The notes beneath the pieces are model-generated. The model did no database searches and was not told the DNA's origin. It saw nothing but the letters and a program-made list of their open reading frames with translations. Shown here in pieces: positions 28,071-39,973 of a DNA stretch of 64,000 nucleotides. How positions within the stretch are numbered: position 1 is the first letter of the stretch; each line of letters begins with the position of its first letter. The position numbers were made by a program, and so were the translations under genes. Source of the stretch: Rathayibacter sp. VKM Ac-2879 (GTDB lineage: Bacteria > Actinomycetota > Actinomycetes > Actinomycetales > Microbacteriaceae); assembly GCF_015351245.1 (NCBI RefSeq), contig NZ_JADKSO010000001.1, positions 806,001 to 870,000 of the forward strand. Direction: 5' to 3'.

Positions 28071-29387
28071 CTAGACGTTCTTCCGCCAGTCGATCTCGGC
28101 GTCCTCGTCAGTGAGCTCCGCATCGCCTGCCTCGTCGATGACGAGGTTGGGCAGCGTGAGCGCCTCGGTCGGAGGCGCGATCACCGTCGCCTCGTCCCGT
28201 CGGTGACGGAGGATGTCGTTCACATACGCCGTGACCGCCTCGGCGAGCGGGACGTCGCGGGCCTGCTGCTGCGACATGAACCACCGGTGCTCGAGCAGCT
28301 GGTGGAACATCTCAGCCGGCTCGAGCCGGCCCTTCAGCTCCCGGGGGATCGAGCGGATCACCGGCTCGAACACCTGCGCGAGCCACTCGTGCGCGACCAT
28401 CTCCTCGTCGAGGTCCTGCTTGTCGTAGGTCGCCGTATACGAGTCGAGGTCGTTGAGGAGGCGTCTGGCCTGGTTCTCCTGCGCGTCCAGCCCGGTCAGA
28501 CGCAGCAGGCGGCGCTGGTGGTGACCCGCGTCGACGACCTTGGGCTGGATCCTCACGGTCGAGCCGGCTTCGTCCGTCTTGATCGCCAGCTCTTCGATGT
28601 CGAACCCGAGCTCGTTGAGCCGGTTGACGCGTGCGTTGATCCGCCAGCGCTCCGATGTCGCGAACGACTCCGCACCGGTGAGCTCCTTCCACAGGCTCCG
28701 GTAGGCGGCGACGATGCCGTCGGAGACCGTGATCGGATCGAGGTCGTCGTCGATACGTCCGCCCGCCTCCAGGTCGAGCAGTTCGCCGGCGATGTTGACG
28801 CGCGCGATCTCGAGATCGTTCTCGCGCTGTCCGTTCGACAGACCGCCCGAGTAGAGCTGGCCGGTCTCGGCGTCGACCAGGTAGGCGGCGAACGCCCCGG
28901 CATCCCTTCGGAACAGGGTGTTGGAGAGCGAGACGTCGCCCCAGAAGAAGCCGATGACGTGCAGTCTCACGAGGAGAAGCGCGAGGGCGTCGACCAGCCG
29001 CGTGGCCGTGTCGGGCCGCAGCGTCTGCGAGAACAGCGCGCGGTAGGGGAGGGAGAACTTCAAGTGACGGGTCACCAGCACGGCCGGGAGGGCATCGCCT
29101 TCGTCATCGGTCCGGTTGGCGACGACGGCGCCGGGCTCGACGCACGGCACGTCGAGACGTTGCAGCGTCTTGAGCATCTCGTATTCGCGTCGCGCCATCT
29201 CGGCGGTGGTCTCCTTGACCGCGACGACATGCCCCGAGAGGTGGGCGAAGCGCACCGTGTGCCGCGAGATGCCCTTGGGGAGTGCGGCGATGTAGGCGTC
29301 GGGCCAGTCATCGAGCCGCAGAGTCCACGGCAGGTCGAGCAGAGCAGGGTCGACCGTGGCCGAGGTGATGTTCAGGGAGCCGGACAT
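28071..29387 (-). CDS. DUF4032-family protein with kinase-like N-terminal domain
   Basis: 438 residues. The N-terminal 230 residues show kinase-like landmarks: VAVKETTAEMARREYEML (ATP lysine and helix C), GFFWGDVSLSNTLFR (catalytic loop) and AYLVDAETG (metal-binding loop). The C-terminal half, including HEWLAQVFEPVIRSIP, is the DUF4032 part. Substrate unknown. Located between rlmB and the sugar-transport ATPase; the three are a frequent cluster in related genomes as far as I recall. Confidence 0.75.
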   Translation of the reverse strand: MSGSLNITSATVDPALLDLPWTLRLDDWPDAYIAALPKGISRHTVRFAHLSGHVVAVKETTAEMARREYEMLKTLQRLDVPCVEPGAVVANRTDDEGDALPAVLVTRHLKFSLPYRALFSQTLRPDTATRLVDALALLLVRLHVIGFFWGDVSLSNTLFRRDAGAFAAYLVDAETGQLYSGGLSNGQRENDLEIARVNIAGELLDLEAGGRIDDDLDPITVSDGIVAAYRSLWKELTGAESFATSERWRINARVNRLNELGFDIEELAIKTDEAGSTVRIQPKVVDAGHHQRRLLRLTGLDAQENQARRLLNDLDSYTATYDKQDLDEEMVAHEWLAQVFEPVIRSIPRELKGRLEPAEMFHQLLEHRWFMSQQQARDVPLAEAVTAYVNDILRHRRDEATVIAPPTEALTLPNLVIDEAGDAELTDEDAEIDWRKNV

Positions 29388-29435
29388 GGCGCGCCGTTCG
29401 TGTCGGGAGGCGGACGGTGAGAGGGGCGGAACGAC

Positions 29436-29468
29436 CGCTGCCGCCGCCCTGGAAGGACGGCGGCAGCG
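29436..29468 (-). terminator. Terminator after the sugar ABC ATPase gene
   Basis: Stem CGCTGCCGCCG / CGGCGGCAGCG with an 11-nt loop, located 20-52 bp after the stop of the gene at 29488. Confidence 0.65.
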
Positions 29469-29487
29469 TGCGCGTGGGCGACGGACC

Positions 29488-30564
<1,077 letters not shown>

Positions 30565-30830
30565 GGTTCTTTCTCCTTCACCGGCAGGTACGTGCCGGAC
30601 GATCCGAGTGAATGGAAGTGATGGTCATCATCGTGTGGGCGACAGCGACCAACCGTCCCATTATGCCACGCACCTCCCTCCGGGCTCCGGCCGCGACCCG
30701 AGGGTGAGGAGCGGCCCGCCTGCGCCTAACCGTCGTTTGGAGGTTTCCCAGGGCTCGCGCGTAGGATTCCGGCGAGTCGCGCCCCGGCGACGCACACTTT
30801 CCCCCTCTCTTTATTCGGAGCGTCCTTGTC

Positions 30831-31733
30831 ATGACCAACGGCGGAGCCAATGACCGTCTCTCCAAGAATCAGCGTCGAGAGGCCGCCCGAGAGAAGGCGC
30901 GGCGACTCCGCGAGCAGCAGAAGCGCCGCGATCGCGCGGGTCGCATCGCCCTCCAGGGCGGGCTCGCCCTGCTGGTGATCGCGGTCGTCGCGGTGATCGC
31001 CTTCGCCGTCACCTCGAGCATCCGCCCGGCGGGACCCGGTCCCGCGAACATGGCCAGCGACGGCGTCGTGATCGGCGAGAACATGGTCGCGCAGACCGCG
31101 CCCGCCGTGGCCGCCGACAGCACGCCGACCCCGAGCGCCCTCGACACCACGAAGGGGACGGTCGACATCCGCGTGTACCTCGACTACCTCTGCCCGTACT
31201 GCGGCGAGTTCGAGAAGACCAACGGCAACCAGATCAAGGAGTGGGTGACGAGCGGTGCGGCCACGGTCGAGATCCACCCGATCTCCATCCTCACGACCCG
31301 CTCGAACGGCACCAAGTACTCGGAGCGGTCGGCGAACGCCGCTGCGTGCGTGGCGGATTCCGCGCCGAACTCGTTCTTCGACTTCAATGCGCTGCTCTTC
31401 GCCAACCAGCCGGCAGAGGGGACCAACGGCCTCTTGGACGACCAGCTCAAGCAGTACGCGGCGCAGGCGGGCGTCCAGGACACGGCGAAGGTCGACAGCT
31501 GCATCAGCGACGGGTCCTTCGTGAGCTGGGTGCGCGCGGCCACGGAGCGCGCCACCACGGGACCGCTGCCCGGCACGGACGTCCCGGCGGTGACGGGAAC
31601 GCCCACGGTCCTCGTGAACGGCAAGGCCTACTCCGGCTCGCTTACCGACGCCGACGCGTTCAGCTCGTTCGTGCTCTCGGCCGCCGCTGACACCTACTCC
31701 TCGGGCTCGCCGACGCCGACGCCCAGCAGCTGA
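30831..31733 (+). CDS. DsbA-like thiol-disulphide oxidoreductase, membrane anchored
   Basis: 300 residues. A very basic cytoplasmic N-terminus (about 40 residues with KNQRREAAREKARRLREQQ), one membrane helix at about 42-63, then an extracytoplasmic thioredoxin fold with CPYC at 121-124 and the cis-Pro loop GTPTVLVNG. This matches actinobacterial DsbA/disulphide-forming proteins (DSBA-like thioredoxin_4). A Ser/Pro/Thr tail ends the protein. It probably oxidises secreted proteins. Confidence 0.87.
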   Translation: MTNGGANDRLSKNQRREAAREKARRLREQQKRRDRAGRIALQGGLALLVIAVVAVIAFAVTSSIRPAGPGPANMASDGVVIGENMVAQTAPAVAADSTPTPSALDTTKGTVDIRVYLDYLCPYCGEFEKTNGNQIKEWVTSGAATVEIHPISILTTRSNGTKYSERSANAAACVADSAPNSFFDFNALLFANQPAEGTNGLLDDQLKQYAAQAGVQDTAKVDSCISDGSFVSWVRAATERATTGPLPGTDVPAVTGTPTVLVNGKAYSGSLTDADAFSSFVLSAAADTYSSGSPTPTPSS

Positions 31734-31771
31734 CCTCGTCAGGGGCTGCTCGATGCCGCCCCGAACGCAGA

Positions 31772-31804
31772 GAACGCCCCGGACTCCAGTGGTCCGGGGC
31801 GTTC
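31772..31804 (+). terminator. Terminator after the DsbA-like gene
   Basis: Perfect 13-bp stem GAACGCCCCGGAC with a 7-nt loop, 39 bp after the stop. Confidence 0.8.
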
Positions 31805-31852
31805 GTCGTCGCGGCGGGGAGGTGCCGGCGCATCAGTCTGCGAAGAAGAGGG

Positions 31853-31925
31853 AGCCGACGACGGGACTTGAACCCGTAACCGCCCGATTACAAGTCGGGT
31901 GCGCTACCAATTGCGCCACGTCGGC
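31853..31925 (-). tRNA. tRNA-Thr(UGU)
   Basis: Complete cloverleaf on the minus strand: acceptor GCCGACG/CGTCGGC, anticodon loop CTTGTAA (anticodon TGT), T-loop TTCAAGT. CCA is not encoded. Confidence 0.95.
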
Positions 31926-31995
31926 CTGTGCGTCGCCGCACTCGGTCAGCCTATCGTGGGCGTCGGAACGGCTCCGCCCGTGGGCCGACCGAGCA

Positions 31996-32565
31996 TCAGG
32001 GCTCGAGGACGCTCAGGTGCCGGTGGGCCGGCGTCGGGCGTTTCGGACCGCCGATCTTGCCGTCGGGACGACCGACGTACAGCCAACCGAGCAGCTCTTC
32101 GCCCTTCTCGAGCCGGTGCGCCTTACGCACGGCCTTGGCGCGCGTGTAGGACCCCGTGCGCCAGAAGACGCCCCAGCCCGCCTCGTCGAGGAGAAGACTC
32201 AGCAGGTGGGCCACCCCGGAGGCGACCGCCTCCTGCTCCCAGGCCGGCACGCTCGACTTCTTCACGCTCACCACGACAGCGAGCAGGAGGGAGGCGCGGT
32301 GCGTCTTCTCGATGTACTTGCGCGGGTCCTTCTTCGACCCGGAGGCGGCAGCGAAACTGCGTCCGATCCGGTCGCGAGCCGCGCCCCGGATCTCGATCAC
32401 GCGCCAGGGCCGGAGGGAGCTGTGGTCGGCGAGACGCGAGGCGGCGGAGACGTAGTTCGCGATCTCTTCGTGGCTGGGCGCCTCCGCGGTGACTTTCGAG
32501 CGTGAACGGCGGGCGAGGACGGCTTCGAGGACGGGGGACGGCGAGGCCGCCGCGTGGGCGCTCAC
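31996..32565 (-). CDS. Nitroreductase-family flavoprotein
   Basis: 189 residues from GTG 32563-32565. VLARRSRSKV at the N-terminus and SSLRPWRVIEI and LLLDEAGWGVFWRTG further on are the FMN-binding pattern of the nitroreductase fold. The physiological substrate is unknown. The GTG overlaps the msrB stop (GTGA), so the reductase is coupled to methionine sulphoxide reductase. Confidence 0.82.
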   Translation of the reverse strand: MSAHAAASPSPVLEAVLARRSRSKVTAEAPSHEEIANYVSAASRLADHSSLRPWRVIEIRGAARDRIGRSFAAASGSKKDPRKYIEKTHRASLLLAVVVSVKKSSVPAWEQEAVASGVAHLLSLLLDEAGWGVFWRTGSYTRAKAVRKAHRLEKGEELLGWLYVGRPDGKIGGPKRPTPAHRHLSVLEP

Positions 32566-32969
32566 TCGCCGTCGGCCTGGAAGCTCAGGGCGATCGAGTT
32601 CATGCAGTAGCGGTCGCCCGTAGGCGTGCCGAAGCCGTCGGGGAAGACGTGACCCAGGTGCGAGCCGCAGTTGGCGCAGCGGACCTCGGTGCGCACCATG
32701 CCGAGGGTGCTGTCCTCGATGAGCTGGACGGCGTCGGGGTTCACCGACTCGTAGAAGCTCGGCCAGCCGCAGCCTGAGTCGAACTTGGTGCCGCTCTTGA
32801 ACAGCTCGGCGTTGCAGGCCGCGCACGTGTAGAGGCCGGAGCGGTGCTCGTCGAGCAGCTCGCCGGTCCACGGTCGCTCAGTGGCGGCCTCGCGCAGGAC
32901 CGCGTACTGCTCGCGGTCGAGCTCCTCGCGCCACTCGGCGTCTGTCTTGTTCACGGAATACGACGACAT
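32562..32969 (-). CDS. msrB: Peptide methionine (R)-S-oxide reductase MsrB
   Basis: 135 residues. Zinc-binding pairs CAAC and CANC, substrate motif FDSGCGWPSFYE, and the catalytic cysteine in RYCMNSIAL, all intact. It reduces R-methionine sulphoxide in damaged proteins. ATG 32967-32969 chosen; longer in-frame sequence lies in the divergent gene's promoter region. Confidence 0.95.
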   Translation of the reverse strand: MSSYSVNKTDAEWREELDREQYAVLREAATERPWTGELLDEHRSGLYTCAACNAELFKSGTKFDSGCGWPSFYESVNPDAVQLIEDSTLGMVRTEVRCANCGSHLGHVFPDGFGTPTGDRYCMNSIALSFQADGE

Positions 32970-33041
32970 GGGTCTCCCTAGGAATCCTGGCCAGTTTACG
33001 GGGGAGCGGCCTCCCGCCTCTGTGTGCTTAAACTCCTCTCC

Positions 33042-33536
33042 GTGCAGCCACATTCCGTCCTCTCCCGGTCGTGGGGAGAACTCTCGACGGTCGACGTCTA
33101 CTCCTTCGCTCGCCTGCGCTCCGAGGTGTTCCTCCGAGAACAGAAGGTCGACGACCTCGAGTTCGACGGCCGGGATCTGGAGCCGACGGCCCGACACTGG
33201 TGGGTCGCCGACGAGCAGGGCATGGCCGCCTACCTCCGCACACTGGTCGACGAGCGACCCGAGCACCTCGACGCCCGCCGTGTCGTGGGGAGGGTCGTCA
33301 CCCGCGTCGATCGCCGCGGCGAAGGCTTGGCGCACCTGCTGCTGCAGGCGGTGCTCGCCCGGTACGGCGGCGAGGCCCTGTTGCTGCACGCGCAGGTCCG
33401 CGTGGCAGGGCTCTACGAGCGCTCGGGTTTCGTGGCATTCGGCGACGAGTACGTCGAGGCGGGAATCCCTCACGTGAGCATGTACCGGAGCGCCTCCACA
33501 GCCTCCGATGCCGCGCTGCCTACCCTCAGGGGATGA
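33042..33536 (+). CDS. ElaA-like GNAT acetyltransferase
   Basis: 164 residues. YSFARLRSEVFLREQ is the ElaA family N-terminal signature; RVVTRVDRRGEGLAHLLLQ is the acetyl-CoA-binding loop. GTG 33042 is 7 nt after TAAACT, so a leaderless start is preferred over GTG 33024. The stop overlaps the ATG of the following gene (ATGA). Substrate unknown. Confidence 0.8.
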   Translation: MQPHSVLSRSWGELSTVDVYSFARLRSEVFLREQKVDDLEFDGRDLEPTARHWWVADEQGMAAYLRTLVDERPEHLDARRVVGRVVTRVDRRGEGLAHLLLQAVLARYGGEALLLHAQVRVAGLYERSGFVAFGDEYVEAGIPHVSMYRSASTASDAALPTLRG

Positions 33537-33868
33537 GCACGACGACCGACACCGAGCGGGGCAGCGACACACCTCTCTCCGAGCGGGACCGCCGCGTCCT
33601 CGACTTCGAGCGGGAGTGGACGGCGCGCAACAGAGACAAGGACGACGCCATCCGTGCCCAGTTCGGCCTGTCGACGGCCCGCTACTATCAGGTGCTCAGC
33701 GCAGTGCTCGCCTCACCGGCCGCCCTCGCGCACGATCCGATGCTCGTCTCACGCCTGCGGCGCATCCGCGACGGTCGCGCCGGCGCCCGCGCTGCGCGGC
33801 GCCTCGGGCGCCTCGACGAGACGACACCCTCGAGCCCCCCAACGGAAGGCCGGCCGCACCCGCGATGA
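33533..33868 (+). CDS. DUF3263 protein, small helix-turn-helix type
   Basis: 111 residues. LSERDRRVLDFEREWTARN and AIRAQFGLSTARYYQVLSA fit the DUF3263 family, which looks like a small DNA-binding fold. It has its own -10 box TACCCT ending 6 nt before ATG and also overlaps the preceding stop, so it can be transcribed both within the operon and from a leaderless internal promoter. The stop overlaps the next ATG. Confidence 0.78.
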   Translation: MSTTTDTERGSDTPLSERDRRVLDFEREWTARNRDKDDAIRAQFGLSTARYYQVLSAVLASPAALAHDPMLVSRLRRIRDGRAGARAARRLGRLDETTPSSPPTEGRPHPR

Positions 33869-34407
33869 CGAACACGCACCCGAGAGACCGCTTCGACGAG
33901 CTTTCGGCGATCGAGGGTCGCGTCGGCGCCCATCGGCGCCCACCTGCCCGCTACTCCCGCCTCATCGCCTTCGCCTGGGCGGCGCTCGCGACGGGGGTGA
34001 TCGTCCTCCTGGGCTTCATCGGGCTGCTGGTCATCGACGATCGGGTCGAGTTCAACGACGTGTTCACCCCTCCCTCGAGCGCGCCCGAGACGTCGCAGTC
34101 GGCCACGGTCGCGCCCACCGTCGACCCCGCGGCGAGCGTGGCCGTGCTCAACGGCACGGCAACCGTCGGGCTCGCGGCCCGTGCGGGCGACGTCCTCACC
34201 GCCGCGGGCTGGACGGTGCCCACCGTGACCAACGCCAACACCGAGGACGAGGCCGTCACCACGATCTACTACTCGGACTCGTCGCTCGAAGGGGCGGCGC
34301 GAGGACTCGCACAGACCCTCGGAGTCGGCACGCTCTCGCAGACGCAGGACTTCGTCGAGACGGGTCCGTTGGTCGTCGTTCTGGGAGCCGACTTCCCGAC
34401 CGGATAG
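33865..34407 (+). CDS. Membrane-anchored LytR C-terminal-domain protein
   Basis: 180 residues. Cytoplasmic N-terminus of about 35 residues, one membrane helix (about 36-58), a Ser/Thr/Ala linker, then a LytR_C domain with VAVLNGTATVGLAARAGDVL and VTTIYYSD. Proteins of this kind sit at the cell envelope beside LytR-CpsA-Psr enzymes; the function of the domain is not settled. ATG overlaps the DUF3263 stop. Confidence 0.82.
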   Translation: MTNTHPRDRFDELSAIEGRVGAHRRPPARYSRLIAFAWAALATGVIVLLGFIGLLVIDDRVEFNDVFTPPSSAPETSQSATVAPTVDPAASVAVLNGTATVGLAARAGDVLTAAGWTVPTVTNANTEDEAVTTIYYSDSSLEGAARGLAQTLGVGTLSQTQDFVETGPLVVVLGADFPTG

Positions 34408-34602
34408 ACGGCTCGTCGTCGTGGGGGTGGCCGAGAGGGGCCCTCTGTTTCGGCAAGGTTTCGTCCGTGTTGAATCCCGGGCAACTCTGCCCGCTGGAGG
34501 CCGTCCTGGCCGTTCTGGCGCCCGTCTGCTCGCATAGGATTCCGAACCAGGCACTAGCACATCGCTCGTGCCGCGGGCAGCACAGCACTGGGGAGTACAG
34601 AC

Positions 34603-34806
34603 ATGGCGAACGGAACCGTCAAGTGGTTCAACGCTGAGAAGGGCTACGGCTTCATCACGGTCGACGGCGGCGGGCAGGACGTGTTCGTCCACTACTCCGC
34701 CATCGACATGACGGGCTACAAGGTCCTCGAGGAGGGGCAGCAGGTCGCGTTCGAGGTCGGCACCGGTTCCAAGGGGCCGCAGGCCGAATCGGTGCGTCCG
34801 GTCTAG
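34603..34806 (+). CDS. cspA: Cold-shock protein CspA family
   Basis: 67 residues, a single cold-shock domain with RNP1 KGYGFITV and RNP2 VFVHYSAI, binding single-stranded RNA and DNA. A TAGGAT box near 34537 leaves an untranslated leader of about 60 nt, unlike the leaderless genes nearby, as expected for cold-shock mRNAs. A terminator hairpin follows. Confidence 0.95.
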   Translation: MANGTVKWFNAEKGYGFITVDGGGQDVFVHYSAIDMTGYKVLEEGQQVAFEVGTGSKGPQAESVRPV

Positions 34807-36609
<1,803 letters not shown>

Positions 36610-36623
36610 GTCCCGCTCCCCCA

Positions 36624-36664
36624 GACGGAAAGGCGGCTCCCCTGCGGGGAGCCGCCTTTCCGTC
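36624..36664 (+). terminator. Terminator after groEL
   Basis: A long stem (GACGGAAAGGCGGCTCCCC and complement) with a TGC loop. Confidence 0.88.
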
Positions 36665-36749
36665 GTCTGGGGGGCGTGAGCACCGGTCGCGTCCCTTGCG
36701 AGCCGAAGCGCCGAGCGCCCGCGAGCCTCCCGGGGCGCGAAGAGGACTG

Positions 36750-38402
36750 TCAGACGGAGGCGGGAGACGTCTCGCCGTGGGGGCCGACTGTGAGCAGCGG
36801 GAGGGCGACGCGGAACGTCGCGCCGCCTCCAGGAGTTTCGACGACATCGACGCGGCCCTTGTGCGCGCTCACGATCGAGGAGACGATCGCGAGTCCGAGC
36901 CCGCTGCCTCCGGTCTCGCGCGTGCGAGACGTGTCGGCCCGCCAGAAGCGCTGGAAGATCTTCTCCCGGATCTGCGGCGGGATGCCGTCCCCGTGGTCGA
37001 TCACTTCGAGCAGGGCGAGGCGACGCGAACGGTCGACCGCGACTCCGATCTCGATAGGGGTGTCGTCAGGTGTGTAGCGGACAGCGTTGCCGATCAGGTT
37101 CGTCAACACCTGGCGGATCTTGTTCTCCTCGGCCATGACCATCGCCGGCACGCCGGGCTCCTCAGGTGCGGAGGCGGCGGTGCCCGCTGCGATCTCCTCG
37201 GCCTTCACCCGACGCGGGCGTCGACGGAAACGCGACAAGCGGGCACCAGCCGCCGCGATCGGCCCGGTCAGACCGGGGGAGAGCTCCATGGTCTGGGTGG
37301 CGGAGCCGCCGGGCTCGTCGGCCTCGAGCGCCGGAGTCTCGAGGGGAGTGTCGTCGCGCGTCTCGACGCCGAAGTCACGGTCGGGCCAGGACGCCATGGC
37401 GTCCATCGCAGCGTCGCGCGCCAGCGGCATCAGGTCGACAGGAGCGAGAGCGAGCGGCTTGGTCTCGTCGAGACGGGCGAGCTCGAGGAGATCCTCGACG
37501 AGACCGCCCATGCGGATCGCCTCCTTCTCGATGCGCTCCATCGCTTGGCCGACCGCCTCCGGCGTCTGCAGCGCGCCCATCCGGTAGAGCTCTGCGTAGC
37601 CGCGCACCGAGACAAGCGGCGTGCGCAGCTCGTGGCTGGCGTCGCCGACGAACCGGCGCATCTGCTCGATCGTGCGCGCGCGGTCGCGGAACGCCGTGTC
37701 GATCCTCCCCAGCATCGCGTTGAGCGAGCGGTTCAGGCGGCCGACCTCGGTGTTCGGCGTGGTTCCGCCGAGGCGTTGGCTGAAGTCGCCGTCCGCGATA
37801 GCGGCGGCCGTCTGCTCGACCTCACGGAGCGGAGCGAAGGTGGTCGTCACGAGCAACCGCGTGAGCAGGGCGCCGATCACGACGATCGCGACACCGAAGC
37901 CGAGGAAGATCGTGAGATACAGCGTCATGAAGACGTCGACGCTGCGGGTGGATGTTGCGAGCAACAGTGTCCGGACGTCGCTGCCGCGCGAGTAGACCGT
38001 CGAGACCATGCGGTACTCGACCCGGCCGTTGACGCTCATGACCGTCGTCACGCTGTCGGAGCGGTCGAGAGCCTGCTCGATGGTGAACGTCGAGGGGAAG
38101 TCGGGATCGCTAGGGCCGGTCGCATTCTTCGCTGCGAGTATGTCGCTGGAGTCGTAGATGGCTCCGTAGTACACCTCGGAGCCGGACATCGTGGAGCCGG
38201 CGTCGACGGCAAGATCGCTCGCGACCTTCTGGACCTGGTCCTTCAGTGTCGAGTCGAGTTGCGCGACGAGCTGGGGCTTCAGCATCGTCATGGTGCCGAT
38301 GCCGGATATGAGCAGGCCGAGGGTCAACAGGAGGACCGTGACGGCGGTGATCTTGGTACGCAGTGAGATGGAGTTCCACCGCTCGGCCAGACCCTGGTGC
38401 AT
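36750..38402 (-). CDS. Two-component sensor histidine kinase
   Basis: 550 residues. Membrane helix about 17-42, extracytoplasmic sensor about 45-150, second helix about 155-182, HAMP, HisKA with GDASHELRTPLVSVRGYAE (histidine near 258), and HATPase with NLIGNAVRYTP, GDGIPPQ and GGSGLGLAI. About 75 extra residues rich in Ala/Arg/Glu lie between HisKA and the N box (about 345-420). It pairs with the regulator at 38499; the signal is unknown. MprB/TcrY-like in layout. Confidence 0.88.
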   Translation of the reverse strand: MHQGLAERWNSISLRTKITAVTVLLLTLGLLISGIGTMTMLKPQLVAQLDSTLKDQVQKVASDLAVDAGSTMSGSEVYYGAIYDSSDILAAKNATGPSDPDFPSTFTIEQALDRSDSVTTVMSVNGRVEYRMVSTVYSRGSDVRTLLLATSTRSVDVFMTLYLTIFLGFGVAIVVIGALLTRLLVTTTFAPLREVEQTAAAIADGDFSQRLGGTTPNTEVGRLNRSLNAMLGRIDTAFRDRARTIEQMRRFVGDASHELRTPLVSVRGYAELYRMGALQTPEAVGQAMERIEKEAIRMGGLVEDLLELARLDETKPLALAPVDLMPLARDAAMDAMASWPDRDFGVETRDDTPLETPALEADEPGGSATQTMELSPGLTGPIAAAGARLSRFRRRPRRVKAEEIAAGTAASAPEEPGVPAMVMAEENKIRQVLTNLIGNAVRYTPDDTPIEIGVAVDRSRRLALLEVIDHGDGIPPQIREKIFQRFWRADTSRTRETGGSGLGLAIVSSIVSAHKGRVDVVETPGGGATFRVALPLLTVGPHGETSPASV

Positions 38403-38498
38403 GGCGGTGGAACTCCCTCGGGATCGGCGGCGTTGCCTCCTCTTGGAGGCGGAGGCTGACGTCGAGGCGGCGGGGGATGGCCCCGTCGGTCGCGGAGG

Positions 38499-39188
38499 TC
38501 AGGCCTTCGCGACCTTCAACATGTATCCGAATCCTCGCTTGGTCTGGATGAGCGATTCCTCCGAATGCGTGTCGAGCTTACGGCGCAGGTAGGAGATGTA
38601 GGACTCGACGATGCCGGCATCGCCGTTGAAGTCGTACTCCCACACGTGGTCGAGGATCTGCGCCTTGCTCAGCACGCGGTTGGGATTGAGCATGAGGTAG
38701 CGCAGCAGCTTGAACTCGGTCGGGCTGAGCTCGACGGGCTCGTCGCCGACCAGCACCTCGTGGGTGTCCTGGTCCATGGTGAGCTCGCCGGCGCGGATGA
38801 CCGCATCCTCCTCGGCGTGCATCGTGCGACGGAGAATCGCTTTGATGCGTGCGACGATCTCGTCGAGGCTGAACGGCTTGGTCACGTAGTCGTCGCCGCC
38901 GACGGTCAGGCCGGTGATCTTGTCCTCGGTGTCGTCCTTCGCCGTGAGGAAGAGGATCGGCGAGGTGTACCCGGCCGAACGGAGGCGCTTGGTCACGCCG
39001 AAGCCGTTCATGTCGGGCAGCATCACATCGAGGATGATGAGGTCCGGCTCCTCCTCGAGGACCGCCGAGATCGCCTGCGCTCCGTTGCCGACCGCGCGCA
39101 CGGCGAAGCCGGCAAAGCGGAGGCTGGTGGTGAGCAGGTCGCGGATGTTGGGCTCGTCGTCGACGATGAGAATGCGGGGTCCGTCCAT
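38499..39188 (-). CDS. OmpR-family response regulator
   Basis: 229 residues. Phosphoacceptor D54 in LIILDVMLPDMNG, conserved Lys in YVTKPFSLDEI, C-terminal winged helix with TEFKLLRYLMLNPNRV and VESYISYLRRKLD. ATG 39188 is 7 nt after GATACT on the minus strand, so it is probably leaderless. Forms an operon with the kinase after a 96-bp gap. Target genes cannot be read from the sequence. Confidence 0.9.
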   Translation of the reverse strand: MDGPRILIVDDEPNIRDLLTTSLRFAGFAVRAVGNGAQAISAVLEEEPDLIILDVMLPDMNGFGVTKRLRSAGYTSPILFLTAKDDTEDKITGLTVGGDDYVTKPFSLDEIVARIKAILRRTMHAEEDAVIRAGELTMDQDTHEVLVGDEPVELSPTEFKLLRYLMLNPNRVLSKAQILDHVWEYDFNGDAGIVESYISYLRRKLDTHSEESLIQTKRGFGYMLKVAKA

Positions 39189-39277
39189 GCAGGACAGTAT
39201 CTGGCCGTTGACTGTACGTAATCTGGGAGCGAAGTGGCCGCCTCCAGAGCGCTTGTGCCCAGCGCCGAGCGATCACC

Positions 39278-39526
39278 TCAGGAGGCGCGGCGCCGTCGCA
39301 CCCCGACGATCAGCATCGCGATCATCATCAGGAACGCGATCGGCAGGCCGACGAGCGGAAGCGCGAAGACGAACTGCCAGAGCGGGCCGCTGTACTGGTG
39401 GACGCCCACTGTGGGAGCGAGCAGGATCGCGAGGAACGCGAGCACCGTGACGATGATGATGGCGACGAACATAAAGGCGAGGGTGCGCTCCGCGCGTGAG
39501 ATGCCCGCCGGCTCCTGTGGCTTCAC
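39278..39526 (-). CDS. Small two-span membrane protein
   Basis: 82 residues with hydrophobic helices at about 17-40 and 50-74 and a basic C-terminus (VRRRRAS), so both ends are probably inside. No family named. Divergent from the cold-shock gene cspB. Confidence 0.7.
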   Translation of the reverse strand: MKPQEPAGISRAERTLAFMFVAIIIVTVLAFLAILLAPTVGVHQYSGPLWQFVFALPLVGLPIAFLMMIAMLIVGVRRRRAS

Positions 39527-39592
39527 GGGTCAAGGATAGGGCCGGGCCGGTCGTCTAAACTGATGGCTGCTTCATTTTCAGGAGGGGTCCGC

Positions 39593-39973
39593 ATGCCTAC
39601 CGGCAAGGTCAAGTTCTACGACGAGGAAAAAGGCTTCGGCTTCATCAGCACGGATGACGGCCAGGAGGTCTTCCTGCACGCGTCTGCGCTGCCCTCGGGG
39701 ACCACGGTCAAGGCGGGCTCGCGACTCGAGTTCGGCATCGCCGACGGCAAGCGCGGTGCCCAGGCCCTCTCGGCTCGCGTGATCGACGCGCCTCCGAGCA
39801 TGGTCAAGCTCAACCGCAAGTCGGCCGACGACATGTCGGTCATCGTGGAGGACACGGTGAAGCTGCTCGACGGCATCGGCACCGGGCTCAAGCGAGGCCG
39901 CTATCCCGACAAGGCGCACGGCAAGACGATCGCTGCGCTGTTGCGCCGGGTTGCGGACGAGCTGGATGCCTGA
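39593..39973 (+). CDS. cspB: Cold-shock protein with C-terminal extension, CspB-like
   Basis: 126 residues. Residues 1-65 are a cold-shock domain with KGFGFIST and VFLHASAL; the last 60 residues form a helical extension (VIVEDTVKLLDGIGTGLKRG, LLRRVADEL) seen in the longer actinobacterial CspB group. A GGAGGGG ribosome site precedes ATG. Its end overlaps the DUF3027 gene by 8 bp. Confidence 0.9.
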   Translation: MPTGKVKFYDEEKGFGFISTDDGQEVFLHASALPSGTTVKAGSRLEFGIADGKRGAQALSARVIDAPPSMVKLNRKSADDMSVIVEDTVKLLDGIGTGLKRGRYPDKAHGKTIAALLRRVADELDA

